Of a stretch of DNA of 64,000 nt, positions 61,272-64,000 are shown one piece after another. The position numbers and the translations under genes are program-made. Position 1 is the first letter of the stretch. Each line of letters begins with the position of its first letter. The notes under the pieces are model-generated. The model did no database searches, had not been told where the DNA came from, and saw nothing but the letters and a program-made list of their open reading frames with translations. Location: the NCBI RefSeq assembly GCF_900114705.1, contig NZ_FOTW01000008.1:248001-312000 (forward strand), written 5' to 3'. This DNA is from Rugamonas rubra (GTDB taxonomy: Bacteria > Pseudomonadota > Gammaproteobacteria > Burkholderiales > Burkholderiaceae_D).

Positions 61272-61922
61272 ATGATTACCAACCAGCTTGCCCAGTACTA
61301 CGCCGTCAGCGCGGCCACCTACGACGAGGTGTACGAGCAGCCCGAGCGCGAGGACGACCTGGAGGACCTGCACGACATGATCGCCGGCGCCCTCGAGGGC
61401 CACAAGGTGCTCGAGCTGGGCTGCGGCACCGGCTACTGGACCGAGACCATCGCCGACGTGGCCGCCTCGGTCCACGCCATCGACTTCTGCCCGGAAATGC
61501 TGGCGCTGGCGCGCGAGCGCGGCCTGGACGAGGACATCGTCGAGTTCAGCCAGATGGACGCCTTCGCCCTGCCGGACAGCCCGGGCCGCTACACGGCCGT
61601 GTTCGCCGCCGGCTTCTGGTCGCACGTCAAGCGCGAGGAGCAGGAGAAGTTCCTCAAGGGCCTGCGCGCCAAGCTGGGCAAGGACGTCTTGATCGTGCTG
61701 CTCGACAACACCTACGTCGACGGCGTCAGCACGGTGTTCGCCCGCACCGACCTGGAGGGCAACACCTTCCAGATCCGCCTGGCCGCCGACGGCCAGCGCT
61801 ACGAGGTGCTGAAGAACTACCCGACCGACAGCGCGCTGCGCAAGAAGATGGCCACGGCGGCGCGCGAAACCCGCGTCGAACGCCTGGAGTACTACTACAT
61901 CCTGAGCTGCCGGCTGAAGTAA
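61272..61922 (+). CDS. SAM-dependent methyltransferase, class I
   Basis: A 216-residue methyltransferase with motif I LELGCGTGYWTE (SAM-binding), acidic loop AIDFCPEMLALAR, and VFAAGFWSHVKREEQEKFL. The last part has VFARTDLEGNTFQIRLAADGQRYEVLKNYP. Substrate unknown; the fold is that of small-molecule or quinone-type methylases. ATG 61272 is chosen over an in-frame TTG at 61254. It lies 41 bp after cysB, same strand, possibly co-transcribed. Confidence 0.9.
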   Translation: MITNQLAQYYAVSAATYDEVYEQPEREDDLEDLHDMIAGALEGHKVLELGCGTGYWTETIADVAASVHAIDFCPEMLALARERGLDEDIVEFSQMDAFALPDSPGRYTAVFAAGFWSHVKREEQEKFLKGLRAKLGKDVLIVLLDNTYVDGVSTVFARTDLEGNTFQIRLAADGQRYEVLKNYPTDSALRKKMATAARETRVERLEYYYILSCRLK

Positions 61923-61951
61923 GCCGGCGCGCCGGCACCCGCCACACCCGC

Positions 61952-61984
61952 AACAGCCGCCCCGAGCGGCTGTTGTGCATTTTG
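61952..61984 (+). terminator. Putative terminator after the methyltransferase gene
   Basis: Perfect 10-bp stem CAACAGCCGC / GCGGCTGTTG with CCCGA loop; the following T run is weak (GTGCATTTT). Moderate support. Confidence 0.6.
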
Positions 61985-62101
61985 CTGCTTGGAAACAACA
62001 AAGTAGTCGATGTCATATTGTTGAAGTATTTGATAGGCAAGATTCGCCCGGTGAATTCATAACGCGTTTCATCTTCATTAACTTCAAGTAGAGAACATCA
62101 A

Positions 62102-63046
62102 GTGAAAAAAATTACTCTGGCAGCATTGGTTATCGGCGCATTCGCCACTTCGGCGCAAGCGCAGTCGAACGTCACCATCTACGGCGTTGTCGACCTCGGT
62201 CTGGCCAAAACCACCAATGGCACCACGGTCGAGCGCGAGAACCATGCGTCGCGTCTGGGCTTCAAGGGTTCCGAGGAACTGGGCAACGGCCTGCAGGCGA
62301 TCTTCAACCTGGAAAGCGAAATCCTGGCCGACACCGGCATGCAAAAGGGCAATCTGTTCGACCGTCAATCGTGGGTCGGCTTGAAGGGCAGCTTCGGTAC
62401 CGTCTACATGGGCCGCACCAAGGACCTGATCGACGGCGCGCAGGGCCGCGTCGAGCCGTTCGGCGCCGACGGCGTGGTCGGCAAGGTCAACGAGGTGATG
62501 ATGCGCGGCGGCGTGGGCGCCTCGCGCGTGGCCAACGCCATCACCTACAACAGCCCGAGCTTCCAGGGTTTCGTGGTCAGCGCGCAAGCCGTGCTGAGCG
62601 AAGTCAAGGGCGCCGACACCGGCTACGCCGGCCTGGTCACCTATGACAACGGCCCGGTCAGCTTGCACGCCGGCTACCAGCGCGCGGTCCAGGCCACCGT
62701 TACCCCGGCCGAGCCTAAGCTGTGGACCGTCGGCGGCGGCTACAAGTTCGGCGATGCCAAAGTCACGGCCGCCTACTCGAAGGGTGACACCGACGTGGCC
62801 GCCACCGGCGAATTCAAATCCTACCTGGTGGGCCTGAGCTACGCCATCGGCGGCGGCGAAGCCAAGGCTGTGTACGGCAAGCAAAAGCAAAGCAACAACA
62901 AGGTCAACGACCTCGACACCGTCAAGGAATTCGGCCTCGGCTACGACTACTCGCTGTCCAAGCGTACCGCCGTCTACGGCTACGCCGGCCGCGAGCGCGT
63001 CAAGTCGCTGACCTCCTACCAGGTCGGCATCACCCACAAGTTCTAA
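62102..63046 (+). CDS. Gram-negative porin
   Basis: A 314-residue outer-membrane porin of the betaproteobacterial Porin_4/OmpC-like class. Signal peptide (KKITLAALVIGAFATSAQAQ), mature start SNVTIYGVVDLGL, SRLGFKGSEELGNGLQAIFNLE, WVGLKGSFGTVYMGR, and terminal Phe in QVGITHKF needed for BAM recognition. Start is GTG at 62102. Codon use points to strong expression. It forms a general diffusion trimer; selectivity unknown. Own terminator. Confidence 0.95.
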   Translation: MKKITLAALVIGAFATSAQAQSNVTIYGVVDLGLAKTTNGTTVERENHASRLGFKGSEELGNGLQAIFNLESEILADTGMQKGNLFDRQSWVGLKGSFGTVYMGRTKDLIDGAQGRVEPFGADGVVGKVNEVMMRGGVGASRVANAITYNSPSFQGFVVSAQAVLSEVKGADTGYAGLVTYDNGPVSLHAGYQRAVQATVTPAEPKLWTVGGGYKFGDAKVTAAYSKGDTDVAATGEFKSYLVGLSYAIGGGEAKAVYGKQKQSNNKVNDLDTVKEFGLGYDYSLSKRTAVYGYAGRERVKSLTSYQVGITHKF

Positions 63047-63071
63047 GCTTCGGCTGGACTTGTAGGAAACC

Positions 63072-63097
63072 AAAGCGCTCCCCGGAGCGCTTTTTTT
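63072..63097 (+). terminator. Terminator of the porin gene
   Basis: AAAGCGCTCC / GGAGCGCTTT with a CC loop, followed by a T run. 25 bp after the porin stop. Confidence 0.93.
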
Positions 63098-63127
63098 GTT
63101 GGTCCGGCCGCGTTGCTTCAACCTGCC

Positions 63128-64000
63128 TCAGGCCGGCGCGGCCCTCGGCGGCAGCGGCAGGCGGATGGCGATGCTGGTGCCCCGGCTGCCGTCGCTGCTG
63201 ATCGAGATGTCGCCGTGGATGGCCCAGACCCGCTCGCGCATGCCGATCAGGCCGAAGGAGGTGGCCTTGTCCATGTCGCCCTCGGCGATGCCGCGGCCGT
63301 CGTCCTCGATGGTGATCAGCAGGGAGGAGTCGATGCGGTGCAGGTCCAGCTGCACCCGGCGCGCCTCGGCGTGGCGGGCGATGTTGGTCAAGGCCTCCTG
63401 GACGATGCGGAAAATGGTCGTGCTGTAGGCGTCGTCCAGCGTGAGCTCCTGCTCGTCGGCGTGCAGCTCGCAGTCGATGCCGTGGCGTTCGACGAACTCC
63501 TGGCGTAGGGTTTGCAGGGCGAAGTACAGGCCGCCCTCGTCGAGCGCGCGCGGGCGCAGGTTGCTGGCGATGCGGCGCAGCGAGGTGATGGCGGTGACCA
63601 GCAGGCCGTCCATGCTTTGTTGCAGCTTGCGCGCGCCGGCGCTGTCGGGCGGCTGCTGTTGCAGCAGGTTCAAGTCGACGCGCAGGGTGGCCAGTAGCTG
63701 GCCCAGGTCGTCGTGCAGTTCGCGCGCGATGTGGGTGCGCTCCTCCTCGCGGATGGTCTGCAGCGCCGCCGACAGCTCGCGCAGCTGGGTGTAGGAGTGT
63801 TCCAGCTGCTGTTGCACCTGCTTGCGCTCGGTGATGTCGCGCAGGATGATGGTGTAGATCGGGCGACCCTCCTCGGTCTGGCTGGAGATCGAGCCCTCCA
63901 GCGGGAACAGCTCGCCGCTGGCCTTCAGCCCGGTCACGGCGTAGTCGGAGGCGCGCCGGCCCTTCATGCGCAGGTGGATGCCGGTGGCGCCGAAATAGGA
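63128..64000 (-). CDS. PAS-containing NarL/NarX-type histidine kinase, 5' end outside window
   Basis: The last 290 codons are visible; the frame is open at the right edge. The end of a PAS domain (GELFPLEGSISSQTEEGRPIYTIILRDITERK) leads via a coiled segment to the HisKA_3 dimerisation domain (EERTHIARELHDDLGQLLATLRVDL, His is the phospho-acceptor). The HATPase_c domain has EALTNIARHAEARRV, IEDDGRGI and GLIGMRERVWAIHG. Partner is expected to be a NarL/LuxR-type regulator, maybe upstream outside the window. An internal ATG at 63967 is not a good start because the PAS domain would be cut. Confidence 0.93.
   Translation of the reverse strand, partial: SYFGATGIHLRMKGRRASDYAVTGLKASGELFPLEGSISSQTEEGRPIYTIILRDITERKQVQQQLEHSYTQLRELSAALQTIREEERTHIARELHDDLGQLLATLRVDLNLLQQQPPDSAGARKLQQSMDGLLVTAITSLRRIASNLRPRALDEGGLYFALQTLRQEFVERHGIDCELHADEQELTLDDAYSTTIFRIVQEALTNIARHAEARRVQLDLHRIDSSLLITIEDDGRGIAEGDMDKATSFGLIGMRERVWAIHGDISISSDGSRGTSIAIRLPLPPRAAPA

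Overview
The window is high-GC DNA that reads as a chromosomal segment of a Betaproteobacterium, most likely Oxalobacteraceae (Massilia/Duganella/Janthinobacterium type). This rests on the gene families present: PEP-CTERM proteins, the acnD-prpF 2-methylcitrate operon, a DUF934 protein in the cys operon, a one-domain porin of the betaproteobacterial type, and dispersed GGGGTCAGACCCC palindromes. It is inference from content, not from a database search. No rRNA, tRNA, CRISPR array, insertion sequence or prophage was seen.

Layout. 1-2.1 kb: the 5' part of a secreted subtilase whose C-terminus lies outside the window. 2.2-2.9 kb: a PEP-CTERM protein. 3.3-12.9 kb: an 11-gene type II secretion / type IV pilus-like operon on the plus strand (gspG, gspF, gspE, four PilM/N/O/P-like assembly genes, a lipoprotein secretin gspD, three pseudopilin-like genes), nearly all with overlapping stops and starts. 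A second PEP-CTERM gene follows at 13.1 kb. 13.7-23.8 kb is housekeeping: murJ, rpsT, a DUF192 protein, a small Ala/Ser/Lys-rich exported protein, rluE, icd, a BrnT/BrnA toxin-antitoxin pair, a cold-shock gene, clpS-clpA and a TPR protein. 23.9-26.5 kb (minus): exported alpha/beta hydrolase, LytS-type kinase and LytTR response regulator.

26.7-36.6 kb is a complete propionate (2-methylcitrate) module: divergent prpR, then prpB, prpC, acnD, prpF and prpE. A sigma-54 promoter and TGTTTCA/TGAAACA half-sites lie in the prpR-prpB gap. It is followed by a DUF485-actP acetate/propionate uptake pair. 39.0-42.6 kb encodes a 1216-residue protein with six PAS-like repeats, GGDEF and EAL(EVL) domains. 42.7-45.7 kb holds two tandem, closely related chitin-type lytic polysaccharide monooxygenases, which suggests a chitin-degrading lifestyle. 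xth follows. 46.6-47.6 kb has no intact gene: it contains what looks like a decayed MocR-type regulator and an AT-rich stretch leading into an orphan 140-residue gene, a DUF1653 gene, creA and a lipoprotein.

49.3-63.1 kb: pepA divergent from lptF-lptG, then a CbiX-like chelatase. The minus-strand assimilatory sulfate operon cysI-DUF934-cysH-cysD-cysN-cobA is driven away from the divergent regulator cysB. CobA and the CbiX-like protein plausibly make the siroheme that CysI needs, and CysH carries the cysteine pairs of an APS reductase. A methyltransferase, a porin and the 3' part of a PAS-histidine kinase end the window.

The best candidates for something undescribed are the hybrid secretion operon framed by PEP-CTERM genes, with a divergent third pseudopilin lacking Glu+5, and the AT-rich orphan region near 47 kb.
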